A stretch of DNA of 8,155 bases from Paracoccaceae bacterium (GCA_020441345.1 JAGRMK010000384.1:9005-17159); one strand, 5' to 3'. Shown: positions 1 through 6,715, counted from the stretch's first letter. The notes: generated by a model not told the origin, from the sequence alone. A program made the numbers and translations.

Positions 1-402
1 GATGCGAGCCTGCGCGCAGCCAGTCCGACCGACTGGGCGAATGCGGCAATAGAGGCGATGCGGCGGCACAATGCCGACCGGCTGGTTGCCGAGGTCAATC
101 AGGGCGGCGATCTGGTCGGCAGCGTGCTGCGCCAGATCGATCCGCTGGTTCCCTATCGTGCGCGCCACGCTACGCGCGGCAAGGCGGCGCGGGCCGAGCC
201 GGTCGCGGCGCTATATGAGCAGGGACGGGTCAAACATTTGCGAGGCTTGTCTTTACTCGAAGACCAGATGGCGCAGATGACCGCTCAGGGGTTTCGCGGC
301 ACTGGAAGCCCCGACCGGCTGGATGCGTTGGTCTGGGCGCTGCACGAGGCGATCCTGGATCCGTCGGAGCGGTGGCGCCAGCCCCGGGTCCGGGTGCTCT
401 GA
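1..402 (+). CDS. Terminase large subunit, C-terminal part (GTA-like), 5' truncated by window
   Basis: The open frame enters from the left edge in frame 1 and ends at TGA 400-402, giving the last 133 residues. Terminase large subunits are the ATPase-nuclease motors that pump DNA into phage or GTA capsids; the visible part corresponds to the nuclease half. Seen directly: a DRLVAEVNQGGD segment followed by VLRQIDPLVPYR, an ARAEPVAALYEQGRVKH stretch, and near the end SPDRLDALVWAL, whose acidic residues match the conserved late nuclease motif of this family. The wording of these motifs resembles the terminase of Rhodobacter capsulatus GTA (gp2) more than typical phage enzymes, as I remember them. 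The short basic tail (WRQPRVRVL) fits a natural C-terminus, so the gene looks intact at this end. A terminator follows 50 bases downstream and no portal gene is present, unlike the standard GTA order. A prophage or a solitary terminase are alternatives. Confidence 0.87.
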   Translation, partial: DASLRAASPTDWANAAIEAMRRHNADRLVAEVNQGGDLVGSVLRQIDPLVPYRARHATRGKAARAEPVAALYEQGRVKHLRGLSLLEDQMAQMTAQGFRGTGSPDRLDALVWALHEAILDPSERWRQPRVRVL

Positions 403-451
403 CCCGGTCTTTACTCTTCAAATATCCTGGGGGTGAATGCGCGCAGCGCAG

Positions 452-474
452 AGGGGGCAACGCCCCCTTTTTTT
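452..474 (+). terminator. Intrinsic terminator after the terminase gene
   Basis: A 7-bp perfect stem (AGGGGGC at 452-458 and GCCCCCT at 462-468) closes a 3-base AAC loop and runs into seven T residues (468-474). This is a textbook rho-independent terminator for plus-strand transcription and would end the terminase message about 50 bases after its stop codon. On the minus strand the hairpin is not followed by a T run, so it should not work well for the nlpD-like gene that converges from the right. Confidence 0.88.
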
Positions 475-505
475 ACTGCGGGGTCTTCCAGGGGGGCGGG
501 TCGCC

Positions 506-1669
506 CTATTGCAGGTAAGGCATCGGATCGACGCTCTCGAAGCCTTCGCGCACCTCGAAGTGCAGGAACGACGGGTCGCCCTGACGAACCGTTGCGATGG
601 GCTGCCCGCGCGTGATCCGGTCGCCACGGGCGACCCGGATATCGTCGATATTGGCGTAGACAGTCAGCAGGTTGTTTTCATGGCGGATCACCAGGATCGG
701 CACCTGATCGGTGTCCTGGGTGATCGCGGCAACCGTGCCTGCCGCTGCGGCTCGCACCTCTGTGCCGACCGGTGCACCGATGCCGATGCCGTCATTGCGC
801 CCGCGCGCGTAAGCGCGGATGATCCGGCCCTGCACCGGCATGGCCAGGCGCGGCCCCTCGGTGCGCTGGGTGCTCAGATCGGCGACCGGCGCTGCGGGCG
901 TGGCTGCCGCCGCAGCCTGTCCGGCTGGGGCGGGTGTGGTCGAGGGCAGGGGTTGCGTCGCCGAGGGGGGGACCGGAGTCATCGATCCTTCGCCCGGCAG
1001 GGTGGTGGTTTCGGGCTGCGTGACCGGGGCCGGCATGGGCACGCCGGTTGCTGAAAGGGGTGCCCCGGCCGCAGCCGTCTGCGCCACCGGGATCATCAGG
1101 ATCTGGCCTTCGCGCACACTCATGTTGCCGTCCAGCCCGTTCCATTCGGCCAGTGACCGCGGGGTGACGTTGTAAAGCCGCGCGATCGAAAACGCAGTTT
1201 CGCCGCGGCGCACCGGATGTTGCAGCGGCTCGGGTCCGGCGGGTGGTGTCGTTGCAAGCGGCGTGGTGGTGATCATTCCGGGTGCATCCGCCGCGCTGCC
1301 GACGCGGCTGGGTAGAACCAGCAATTCGCCGCCGCGCATCACGGTGCCCGGCTCGATGGCGTTATGGGCCGCCAGCGCTTCGGGCGCGAGGCCCAGGCGC
1401 TGGGCAATCGCGCCGACCTGTTCGCCGCGACCGGCCACGACGACCTGGTAGCCGGGATACGAGATCACGCCACGGGCATCGGGCTGTGGGCGCGCGCTGG
1501 TGGTCTGCTGTGCGGCGGCGGCGGTGGAGAACCGGCCAGAGGGCCGCAGATCCCAATCCAGGTTCGATCCGGCGCCACACCCCGCGAGGATCAGCGCAAC
1601 CCCGGCCAGCAGGCTGGCCCGTTGTGTCCATCCGCCCATAAGCGGCGTGTCAATTCCACGCAATTGCAT
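506..1669 (-). CDS. nlpD: NlpD-like lipoprotein: two LysM domains plus degenerate M23 peptidase domain
   Basis: Protein of about 387 residues. A lipoprotein signal with lipobox LILAGC puts the lipidated Cys at residue 31. Two LysM-like peptidoglycan-binding repeats follow (about 72-120 and 150-195), then a Pro/Thr/Ala-rich linker (196-272) and a C-terminal M23/LytM fold (273-387). In active M23 enzymes the fold carries HxGxD, YAH and HLH motifs. Here they read NDGIG (292-296), YAN (338-340) and FLH (368-370), so only His370 remains. That predicts loss of zinc binding and catalysis, as in E. coli NlpD and EnvC, which activate periplasmic amidases during cell separation. Its position after surE and pcm supports the nlpD name. 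I chose ATG 1669 because AGGG lies 5 bases upstream; ATG 1639 is a reasonable alternative, and a longer frame to a TTG at 1777 is unlikely. The partner amidase is not in the window. Confidence 0.86.
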   Translation of the reverse strand: MQLRGIDTPLMGGWTQRASLLAGVALILAGCGAGSNLDWDLRPSGRFSTAAAAQQTTSARPQPDARGVISYPGYQVVVAGRGEQVGAIAQRLGLAPEALAAHNAIEPGTVMRGGELLVLPSRVGSAADAPGMITTTPLATTPPAGPEPLQHPVRRGETAFSIARLYNVTPRSLAEWNGLDGNMSVREGQILMIPVAQTAAAGAPLSATGVPMPAPVTQPETTTLPGEGSMTPVPPSATQPLPSTTPAPAGQAAAAATPAAPVADLSTQRTEGPRLAMPVQGRIIRAYARGRNDGIGIGAPVGTEVRAAAAGTVAAITQDTDQVPILVIRHENNLLTVYANIDDIRVARGDRITRGQPIATVRQGDPSFLHFEVREGFESVDPMPYLQ

Positions 1670-1753
1670 CTTGACCCTGCTCATCATGTCCCGAACCATC
1701 GCAACCGGATTATCTGCTGCGGCGCTTTTGCCCGCATGTCGGCCTTGATCCCA

Positions 1754-1759
1754 TTTATA
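1754..1759 (-). promoter_or_regulatory. Possible -10 element for the nlpD-like gene
   Basis: On the minus strand the hexamer TATAAA lies about 85 bases upstream of the chosen start at 1669, in the gap between pcm and the nlpD-like gene. It is AT-rich against a GC-rich background. No convincing -35 hexamer lies at 16-18 bases, so this is only a weak candidate for a separate promoter. Confidence 0.22.
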
Positions 1760-1789
1760 GCGGATAATCGGGGGCAATACACCCCATCA

Positions 1790-1805
1790 CCACAACGTGT
1801 TGTGG
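1790..1805. promoter_or_regulatory. Dyad-symmetric element CCACAAC-GT-GTTGTGG
   Basis: Two perfectly complementary 7-base arms (1790-1796 and 1799-1805) are separated by 2 bases. The spacer is too short for a stable RNA hairpin loop, so the symmetry suits a dimeric DNA-binding protein better than a terminator. It lies in the 170-base gap between pcm and the nlpD-like gene, upstream of the weak -10 candidate. I do not recognise the motif as the site of a specific regulator. Confidence 0.4.
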
Positions 1806-1839
1806 ATTTTCGCCCATCGCCGCGCGGCATGACGCGTGG

Positions 1840-2487
1840 TCAATCGCGCGCCATGCCTTCCAGAAGCGGAACGAAGCGCACCGGGCGCAACTCTTCATAG
1901 TCATAGCCCTTTTCCAGCCTGCGCACCTTGATCAGGCTTTGCACATGATCCGATTGCCCGACCGGCACCACCATGATGCCGCCAACGCGCAATTGCTGCA
2001 TCAAGGGGCCGGGTGGATCCTCGGCCGCGGCGGTGACGAGGATGCGGTCGAAAGGCGCCTGCTCGGGCAGCCCGAACGAGCCATCGGCCGCCAGGCAGGT
2101 GATGTTGGACAAGTTCAAGCGGTTGAAGGCGGCGCGGGCCTCGGCGACCAGCGTGCGGTGGCGTTCGACGGTATAGACCCGGCGCGCCAGCTGGCTCAGG
2201 ATCGCGGCCTGATACCCGGATCCGGTTCCAACTTCGAGCACCTTGTCGCGCGGCGTGACCTCCAGCGCCTCGGTCATCAGGGCCACCACAGACGGTTGGC
2301 TGATCGTTTGACCGCAGGCGATCGGCAGCGGCGTGTCCTCATAGGCGCGTTCGGCGAAAATGCCGCGCAAAAAGGCCGCGCGGTCGATCCGCTCCATCGC
2401 CCGCAGCACCGCCGCATCGGTCACCCCTTTGGAGCGCAGCGCGTAGATGAAGCGCATGATCTGTTCGGCGCGGTCGGCGTCTGTCAT
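1840..2487 (-). CDS. pcm: Protein-L-isoaspartate O-methyltransferase
   Basis: A 215-residue protein, the usual length for bacterial PCMT. It uses S-adenosylmethionine to methylate isoaspartyl residues that arise in ageing proteins, the first step of their repair in the cytoplasm. Visible family features are the active-site segment TISQPSVVALM (61-71), the AdoMet-binding motif I VLEVGTGSGYQ (83-93), the acidic end of the next strand in YTVERH (105-110), FDRILVTAA (146-154) and GGIMVVPVG (169-177), and the typical late RFVPLLEG (204-211). The ATG at 2487 overlaps the surE stop as ATGA, so translation is probably coupled; an AAGGG sits about 9 bases upstream inside surE. Adjacency to surE is conserved in many proteobacteria. 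No residue in the motifs looks lost. Confidence 0.95.
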   Translation of the reverse strand: MTDADRAEQIMRFIYALRSKGVTDAAVLRAMERIDRAAFLRGIFAERAYEDTPLPIACGQTISQPSVVALMTEALEVTPRDKVLEVGTGSGYQAAILSQLARRVYTVERHRTLVAEARAAFNRLNLSNITCLAADGSFGLPEQAPFDRILVTAAAEDPPGPLMQQLRVGGIMVVPVGQSDHVQSLIKVRRLEKGYDYEELRPVRFVPLLEGMARD

Positions 2488-3269
2488 TCAAGCTGGCCCT
2501 TGAGGGTGTCGAGCGTGTCATGGGCAGTCATGTCGCAGCGCAGCGGCGTGACCGAGATATAGCCGTCGAGATTGGCCGCGGCATCGGTGCCGGGCAGCGT
2601 TGCCAGGTGCTGCGGCCCGCCCTTGATCCACAGGAACTTGCGCCCCGAAGGCGAGACATGCGGTTCAACCCCGAACGAGGTGTGGCGGCGGAACCCCTGT
2701 GCTGTGACCCGCGTGCCCTTGACCTCGGCGGCGGGCACGGGCGGGAAATTGACGTTGTAGAACACGCGGTAATCCCGGTCTTCCCACAGTGCATTGTCCA
2801 GCAGGTTGCGCACCAGCGCCACGCCGTGTTCGATGGCGGGTTCGAACATGTCCGACATGTCTTCGGTGCGCGGGCCGATGTATTGCGAGAGGGCAATCGC
2901 GCGCAACCCTTGCAGCGCGGCCTCCATCGCTGCGCCGACGGTCCCCGAATAGAGCGTGTTCTCGGCCGCGTTGTTGCCCCGGTTCACCCCCGACAGAACC
3001 AGGTCCGGCTTTGCCCCCTGCAACACCTCGTAAAGCCCGGCCAGCACGCAATCCGCCGGGCTTCCCTCGGCCGCGTAACGGCGCTTGCCTTGCCTGGCGA
3101 TCATCATCGGGTGCGTGTAGCTGATCTTGTGGGCGACACCGGATTGCTCGAACGCCGGAGCCACGACCCAGACTTCGCCGTTCGGACCGGCAATCTCGTT
3201 TGCGATCGCCTCCATCACCGTGAGGCCGGGGGCGTTGATGCCGTCGTCGTTGGTTATGAGAATGCGCAT
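2484..3269 (-). CDS. surE: 5'/3'-nucleotidase SurE
   Basis: A 261-residue protein, close to the roughly 250 residues of E. coli SurE. The family dephosphorylates 5'- and 3'-nucleotides with a divalent metal, in the cytoplasm. The N-terminus MRILITNDDGINAPGL is diagnostic, and the expected metal ligands are present: Asp8, Asp9, Ser43 (in EQSGVAHKIS) and Asn96 (in LSGVNRGNN, 92-100). The frame is open upstream to 3503, but I chose ATG 3269 because the family motif begins there and GAAAGG precedes it by 7 bases. It is the first gene of a minus-strand unit, with pcm overlapping its stop codon by 4 bases. Upstream, 151 bases separate it from a divergent plus-strand gene and must hold its promoter. 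Confidence 0.96.
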   Translation of the reverse strand: MRILITNDDGINAPGLTVMEAIANEIAGPNGEVWVVAPAFEQSGVAHKISYTHPMMIARQGKRRYAAEGSPADCVLAGLYEVLQGAKPDLVLSGVNRGNNAAENTLYSGTVGAAMEAALQGLRAIALSQYIGPRTEDMSDMFEPAIEHGVALVRNLLDNALWEDRDYRVFYNVNFPPVPAAEVKGTRVTAQGFRRHTSFGVEPHVSPSGRKFLWIKGGPQHLATLPGTDAAANLDGYISVTPLRCDMTAHDTLDTLKGQLE

Positions 3270-3298
3270 GAAACAGCCTTTCGCGGGGTCCGCGTTCC

Positions 3299-3327
3299 TG
3301 CTTAGAGCAGCGGGTCGGGGGCGGCAA
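3299..3327 (-). promoter_or_regulatory. Possible surE promoter
   Basis: On the minus strand TTGCCG (3322-3327) is separated by 17 bases from TAAGCA (3299-3304), which would place the transcript start about 20-25 bases before the surE ATG. The -35 match is fair and the -10 match is poor. A 13-base dyad CTGCT-TAG-AGCAG (3298-3310) overlaps the -10 element. Confidence 0.25.
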
Positions 3328-3362
3328 GCCGCGTGGCGCCATGCCGCAGCGATCACCGGGTT

Positions 3363-3390
3363 TTGCTTCGCATGGGGCCCTCTGTATGGC
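3363..3390 (+). promoter_or_regulatory. Possible promoter of the small exported protein gene
   Basis: TTGCTT (3363-3368) and TATGGC (3385-3390) are spaced by 16 bases. This would start transcription near 3397 and leave a leader of about 24 bases containing the AGGAG ribosome site before ATG 3421. The geometry is good and the hexamers are moderate matches to the housekeeping consensus. Confidence 0.33.
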
Positions 3391-3420
3391 ATGGTTGGGT
3401 TCACGCAACAGGAGAACCTC

Positions 3421-3846
3421 ATGTCCAGAAGCCTTTTTGCCGCCACCCTCATGGGCCTGACGGGTCTCGCAACCACGAGCCTTGCCGACGAGGTCTGGTC
3501 CACCGCCTATGGTGAAGTCGCCTGGATGGATAGCACCGAGGGGACCGCCATCCTTTATCTGGACGACACCGAGAATGGCCGCACGGTGCATATCTATGTG
3601 CCCGGTCTGCAAGACGACATGATGGGCGGGCGAGGCGCCTATCGCGGAGTGTGGATCTCTGATGGCGGCGACGATGAATGCATCACGCAGATGACCGGGC
3701 CTGACGGGTACAAATCGACATACTGGGGGCAATTCACGCTGACCTTCGTGACCGGGGATTTTCCGTCGGATTGGGCGGGCGTGTTTGGCGCTTGCCTCGA
3801 CTTGCCGACGGTGCCGGTTTCGGGCGTCGCGCTTTACGCCCAATGA
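3421..3846 (+). CDS. Small exported protein of unknown function
   Basis: A 141-residue protein that I do not recognise. The start is well fixed: AGGAG lies 6 bases before ATG 3421. Residues 1-22 form a Sec signal peptide (MSRSLF, a hydrophobic core, then TTSLA before DE), so a mature protein of about 119 residues should reach the periplasm or the outside. The mature part is acidic, rich in Gly, Asp and aromatic residues, with many short strand-like stretches (GTAILYLDD, TVHIYVPGL, GQFTLTFV), suggesting a small beta-sheet domain. Two Cys (in DECITQ and GACLDL) could form one disulfide. There are no transmembrane segments after the signal and no catalytic motif I can name. It stands alone, divergent from surE and 132 bases before the next plus-strand gene. 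A longer frame from 3127 overlaps surE and lacks the signal peptide at its N-terminus, so I rejected it. Confidence 0.82.
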   Translation: MSRSLFAATLMGLTGLATTSLADEVWSTAYGEVAWMDSTEGTAILYLDDTENGRTVHIYVPGLQDDMMGGRGAYRGVWISDGGDDECITQMTGPDGYKSTYWGQFTLTFVTGDFPSDWAGVFGACLDLPTVPVSGVALYAQ

Positions 3847-3978
3847 CCCGCGTCTGACGACCCGGCCGTGACCTGATGCGCCGTTGCTGTCCGCCTGCGA
3901 CACCGGGCGTCGTTTTCGGGCGCGACGGGCCAAGCCGGGATGCGAGGGTAAACCCGGACACACACAAGGGAGACGCGC

Positions 3979-4878
3979 ATGCGCTATGCGTTCATCGGTC
4001 TGGGAAATCTGGGCGGTCATCTGGCGGCGTCGTTGGTCAAGGCCGGTTTCGGCGTGACGGTGTATGATCGCGACCCCGTCCATCGCGCCCGGCTTGTCGG
4101 GTTGGGCGCCACCTGGGCCGACAGCGCCGCGCAAGCGGTGGACGGCGTCGATGCGGTGATCACCTGTCTGCCGTCGCCCGCGGTGTCCGAGGCGGTGCTG
4201 GATCAGATCCTGCCGGCCATGCGCCCCGGCGCGGACTGGATCGAAATGTCCACGCTGGGCCGACCCGACATCCTGCGTCTGGCCGATCGGGTCACGGCGG
4301 CCGGCATGGGCGTGCTGGAATGTCCGGTTACCGGCGGGGTTCATCTGGCGGCACGCGGCGAGATCACCGTGCTTGTCGGCGGCGAGGCCGCGATCTTTGA
4401 CCGCCACAAGCCCGCCTTCGAAGTGATGGGCAATCGCATCTTCCTGATGGGGCCGATCGGCTCGGCGGCGTTGATCAAGGTGATCACAAACATGTTGGCC
4501 TTCATCCACCTGGTCGCCGACGGCGAGGCCTTGATGCTGGCCAAACGCGGGGGGGTGGATCTGAAAACCGCCTGGCAGGCGATTGCCGCATCGTCAGGCA
4601 GCAGTTTCGTGCATGAAACCGAGGGGCAGTTGATCCTGAACGGCAGCTACGACATCGCCTTCACAATGGATCTCGCGCTCAAGGATCTGGGGTTTGCGAT
4701 GGATTTCGGGCGCGAATACGGGGTGCCGATGGATCTGGCCGGGTTGACCAACCAGACCTTCGTCAAGGGGCGCGCGGCCTATGGCGGCGGGGCGCAATCC
4801 ACGCAGATCGTCAAATTGCTGGAAGACGTGCTGGGCACCGACCTGCGCGCCGAGGGGTTCCCCGCGCGGCTTGAATAA
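3979..4878 (+). CDS. NAD(P)-dependent beta-hydroxyacid dehydrogenase (3-hydroxyisobutyrate dehydrogenase family)
   Basis: A 299-residue protein of typical family length. Members oxidise 3-hydroxyacids, or reduce the matching semialdehydes, with NAD(P) in the cytoplasm. The Rossmann motif GLGNLG (7-12) is followed by VYDRD (28-32), where Asp30 at the end of strand 2 suggests NAD rather than NADP. The substrate-binding segment CPVTGGVHLAARGEITVLVGG (115-135) is a clear variant of the family's DAPVSGG motif, with Glu114 and Thr118 at the usual Asp and Ser positions. The proposed catalytic Lys167 and partner Asn171 lie in LIKVITNML, and LKDLGFA (234-240) gives the conserved second lysine. The start has GGGAG 7 bases upstream. 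No valine or propionate pathway gene is adjacent, so the substrate (hydroxyisobutyrate, tartronate, or another) cannot be assigned. Confidence 0.92.
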   Translation: MRYAFIGLGNLGGHLAASLVKAGFGVTVYDRDPVHRARLVGLGATWADSAAQAVDGVDAVITCLPSPAVSEAVLDQILPAMRPGADWIEMSTLGRPDILRLADRVTAAGMGVLECPVTGGVHLAARGEITVLVGGEAAIFDRHKPAFEVMGNRIFLMGPIGSAALIKVITNMLAFIHLVADGEALMLAKRGGVDLKTAWQAIAASSGSSFVHETEGQLILNGSYDIAFTMDLALKDLGFAMDFGREYGVPMDLAGLTNQTFVKGRAAYGGGAQSTQIVKLLEDVLGTDLRAEGFPARLE

Positions 4879-4881
4879 GAC

Positions 4882-5751
4882 CTAGCGTTGGTCCGTCAAC
4901 TCCAGACGTGCCTGCACCGCCGCGCGCAGCGCGCGGCTGACAGGCACCCGTGTGCCCGATGTAAGGATCAGATCCAGCCCACCCTGACGCGACTCGGTCG
5001 TGGCGACCTGACCCAGATTGACCCACCAGCTGCGATGCACCCGCATGCCGGGCAGATCGGCCAGATCGGCTTCGGCATCGGCCAGCCGCATCAGCACGCG
5101 GGCATGCCCGCGCGTGGTCGTCACTTCGATATGGTGGTTGGCGGCGCGAATGCAGATCACGTCCCGGCCCAGATCGGCTGGCAGCCGATCGAAAAAGGGC
5201 GACAGGCTGGTATCGGGCAGCGCCGCCGCGATCGCCGGCAGGCGCCTTGCGCGCCGCCGCATTCCCCAGAGCGGTTGCAACGTCGGCATGAAGGCGTTGA
5301 TCAGCATGGTCATCGACACCACCACGGTGATCACAAAAAACGCTTCTTGCGAGAAGGTGAAAACCTGGGCTTCGAGCACGATGAATTCGTCAATCACCTG
5401 GACCCAGCCAAGAATGACCACGGCCCCCAGTAGGCCCGCAGCCAGCGCCGCCAGCCCCCAGGGGCGATCCGTGCGCCGCGCGAACTCGCGCAAGATCATC
5501 GACAGATAGAATTGCAGAAAGACCGCGGGCAGCAACAAGGCCAGCCAATAGACCAGCCGCGTTCCAAATCCCATATAGGCCAACGTATTGAACGGCCCGG
5601 CAACCGCCGACACCAGAATCGAGGCGATCAGCGCCACCCAGAACCGGGCGGACCGCAAGTATTGCCCGAACCGGTTCACCGCCCAGTCATGCGAGCCCCG
5701 CAGCAGGTGCAGGGTTTCGGTCTGTCCGGTCGGTTCTTGTTGCGTGGTCAT
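4882..5751 (-). CDS. Membrane-anchored LytTR transcriptional regulator, copy 1
   Basis: A 289-residue protein. A soluble N-terminus of about 35 residues precedes four predicted membrane helices (about 36-53, 66-86, 100-120, 136-155). A basic hinge MRRRARR (164-170) follows, then a C-terminal LytTR DNA-binding domain (about 184-285). Domain signs are FDRLPADLGRDVICIRAANHHIEV, then LMRLADAEADL and the hallmark MRVHRSWWVNL (236-246), ending in GTRVPVSRALRAAV. LytTR domains bind promoter DNA; with no receiver domain, this is likely a one-component regulator that senses a membrane signal directly. It is a full-length paralogue of the next gene (RFW, AGPF.TL, ARLVYW or TRLVYW and VHRSWWV are shared) and lies 73 bases downstream of it on the same strand, probably in one transcript. 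ATG 5749-5751 has no strong ribosome site. Its stop is 3 bases from the dehydrogenase stop. Confidence 0.88.
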   Translation of the reverse strand: MTTQQEPTGQTETLHLLRGSHDWAVNRFGQYLRSARFWVALIASILVSAVAGPFNTLAYMGFGTRLVYWLALLLPAVFLQFYLSMILREFARRTDRPWGLAALAAGLLGAVVILGWVQVIDEFIVLEAQVFTFSQEAFFVITVVVSMTMLINAFMPTLQPLWGMRRRARRLPAIAAALPDTSLSPFFDRLPADLGRDVICIRAANHHIEVTTTRGHARVLMRLADAEADLADLPGMRVHRSWWVNLGQVATTESRQGGLDLILTSGTRVPVSRALRAAVQARLELTDQR

Positions 5752-5824
5752 GGGTCTTTGATGGCCTCAAGCGCGCCGCTGTGCAAGGAAATTGGCGGTG
5801 GCAATCATGGTGCACGCCCTGTGG

Positions 5825-6715
5825 TCAGGCTTTCCGCGCGGCCAGCGCGTCGCGGACGGCGGCCCGCTGATTGCGCGAGATCGGCACGATTTGCCCTGTG
5901 CTCAACCGCAACTCGGGGCCGCTGGTGCCTTTTTCGATCTGCTGGACATGCGCCAGGCTGACCCACCAGGATCGATGCACGCGCATGCCGTCCCACGATG
6001 CCAGATCCCGCTCGGCATCGCTCAGGCGCATCAAAACCAGCGCAGAGCCGAGTGTCGTGGTGACATCGATGTAATGGTCTCTGGCTTGCAATGCGACAAT
6101 CTCGCGACCCAGCGCGGCTGGCAGTTTGGCGAACAGAACAGAGGGTTCGGCCTCGACGGGCGCCGTGTCGGTCCGGTCTGCCGCCGCGGCGGGGGCATCG
6201 GCCGTCATTCCCTCTTTTGCGATCTCATCCGCCAGCGGCGCAGGGTCGTCGATCAGCGCGTTGACCAGCATGGTGATCACCGTGACGGGAATCGCGACAT
6301 AGGGAAACAGATGCCAGAAATCGAAGGGTTCCGGGCTGAGCGACGACAGCCGGTTTGCGACTGCGATCAAGGTCATGATCGGCAATACCCCGATGGCCGA
6401 CGTAGCCAGCGAGGCCGGAACCCAGTGCCACCCCCGTTCGACCGCCAGGCGCCGCATCAGCGTTGACAGGAAGGTCATCAGAACGCCCGACACAAGCGCC
6501 GTCGCCCCCCAGTAGACCAGACGCGCCGGAAAACTCAACCGCTCCAGCGTATAGAATGGTCCGGCCAACGCGATGACAAATCCGACCGCGCCGAGGATCG
6601 CCCAGAACCGGGATCCGGACACGAAAAGGCGCATTTGGCGTGACGCCAATTGCCATACGGTGCTGTCCGCGCGGAGTGTGCTGTCGTTGACGAAAGGGGG
6701 CTTGGCTGCGGTCAT
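5825..6715 (-). CDS. Membrane-anchored LytTR transcriptional regulator, copy 2
   Basis: A 296-residue protein with the same plan as its downstream paralogue: four predicted membrane helices (about 36-54, 66-86, 101-121, 136-155) and a LytTR domain (about 195-293) containing FAKLPAALGREIVALQARDHYIDV, LMRLSDAERDL and MRVHRSWWVSL (244-254). The linker (156-194) is longer than in copy 1 and rich in Ala, Asp and Glu. There is no receiver or kinase domain, so direct membrane sensing is the likely mode. I chose ATG 6715; the frame runs to a TTG at 6742, but that has no ribosome site. ATG 6715 also lacks a recognisable one, and a promoter-like element ends 7 bases before it, so a leaderless message is possible. 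It diverges from the ABC exporter genes, which it may regulate, or its own promoter; that is inference from position. Confidence 0.88.
   Translation of the reverse strand: MTAAKPPFVNDSTLRADSTVWQLASRQMRLFVSGSRFWAILGAVGFVIALAGPFYTLERLSFPARLVYWGATALVSGVLMTFLSTLMRRLAVERGWHWVPASLATSAIGVLPIMTLIAVANRLSSLSPEPFDFWHLFPYVAIPVTVITMLVNALIDDPAPLADEIAKEGMTADAPAAAADRTDTAPVEAEPSVLFAKLPAALGREIVALQARDHYIDVTTTLGSALVLMRLSDAERDLASWDGMRVHRSWWVSLAHVQQIEKGTSGPELRLSTGQIVPISRNQRAAVRDALAARKA

Noticed and set aside
494..506. Hairpin GGGCG-GGT-CGCCC as a terminator for the nlpD-like gene
   Set aside because: The stem is only 5 bp, overlaps the stop codon and is not followed by a T run on the minus strand.
437..1054. A 205-codon open frame on the plus strand
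   Set aside because: It is antisense to the nlpD-like gene, has low-complexity Arg/Gly/Cys composition and begins inside the terminator region.
3127..3420. N-terminal extension of the small exported protein
   Set aside because: The extension overlaps surE on the other strand and would bury the signal peptide; ATG 3421 has a near-ideal ribosome site.
3270..3503. N-terminal extension of surE by 78 codons
   Set aside because: The SurE family motif starts at the ATG at 3269 with a good ribosome site; the extension would run into the divergent gene's coding region.
3847..3978. Intergenic gap before the dehydrogenase searched for terminator or promoter
   Set aside because: Only a weak CGTCG/CGACG pairing with a 10-base loop and a short GGGT-AA-ACCC symmetry were seen; neither supports a call.
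2665..4509. A 614-codon open frame on the minus strand
   Set aside because: It lies antisense to the dehydrogenase gene and the exported protein gene and overlaps surE in another frame. Its translation is rich in Arg, His, Gly and Pro with no domain; it is a by-product of GC-rich codon use.
5799..5814. Sigma-54-like promoter TGGCAA-N5-GTGCA on the plus strand
   Set aside because: It resembles the consensus, but would transcribe antisense into LytTR copy 2 with no plus-strand gene for about 950 bases, so it is probably chance.
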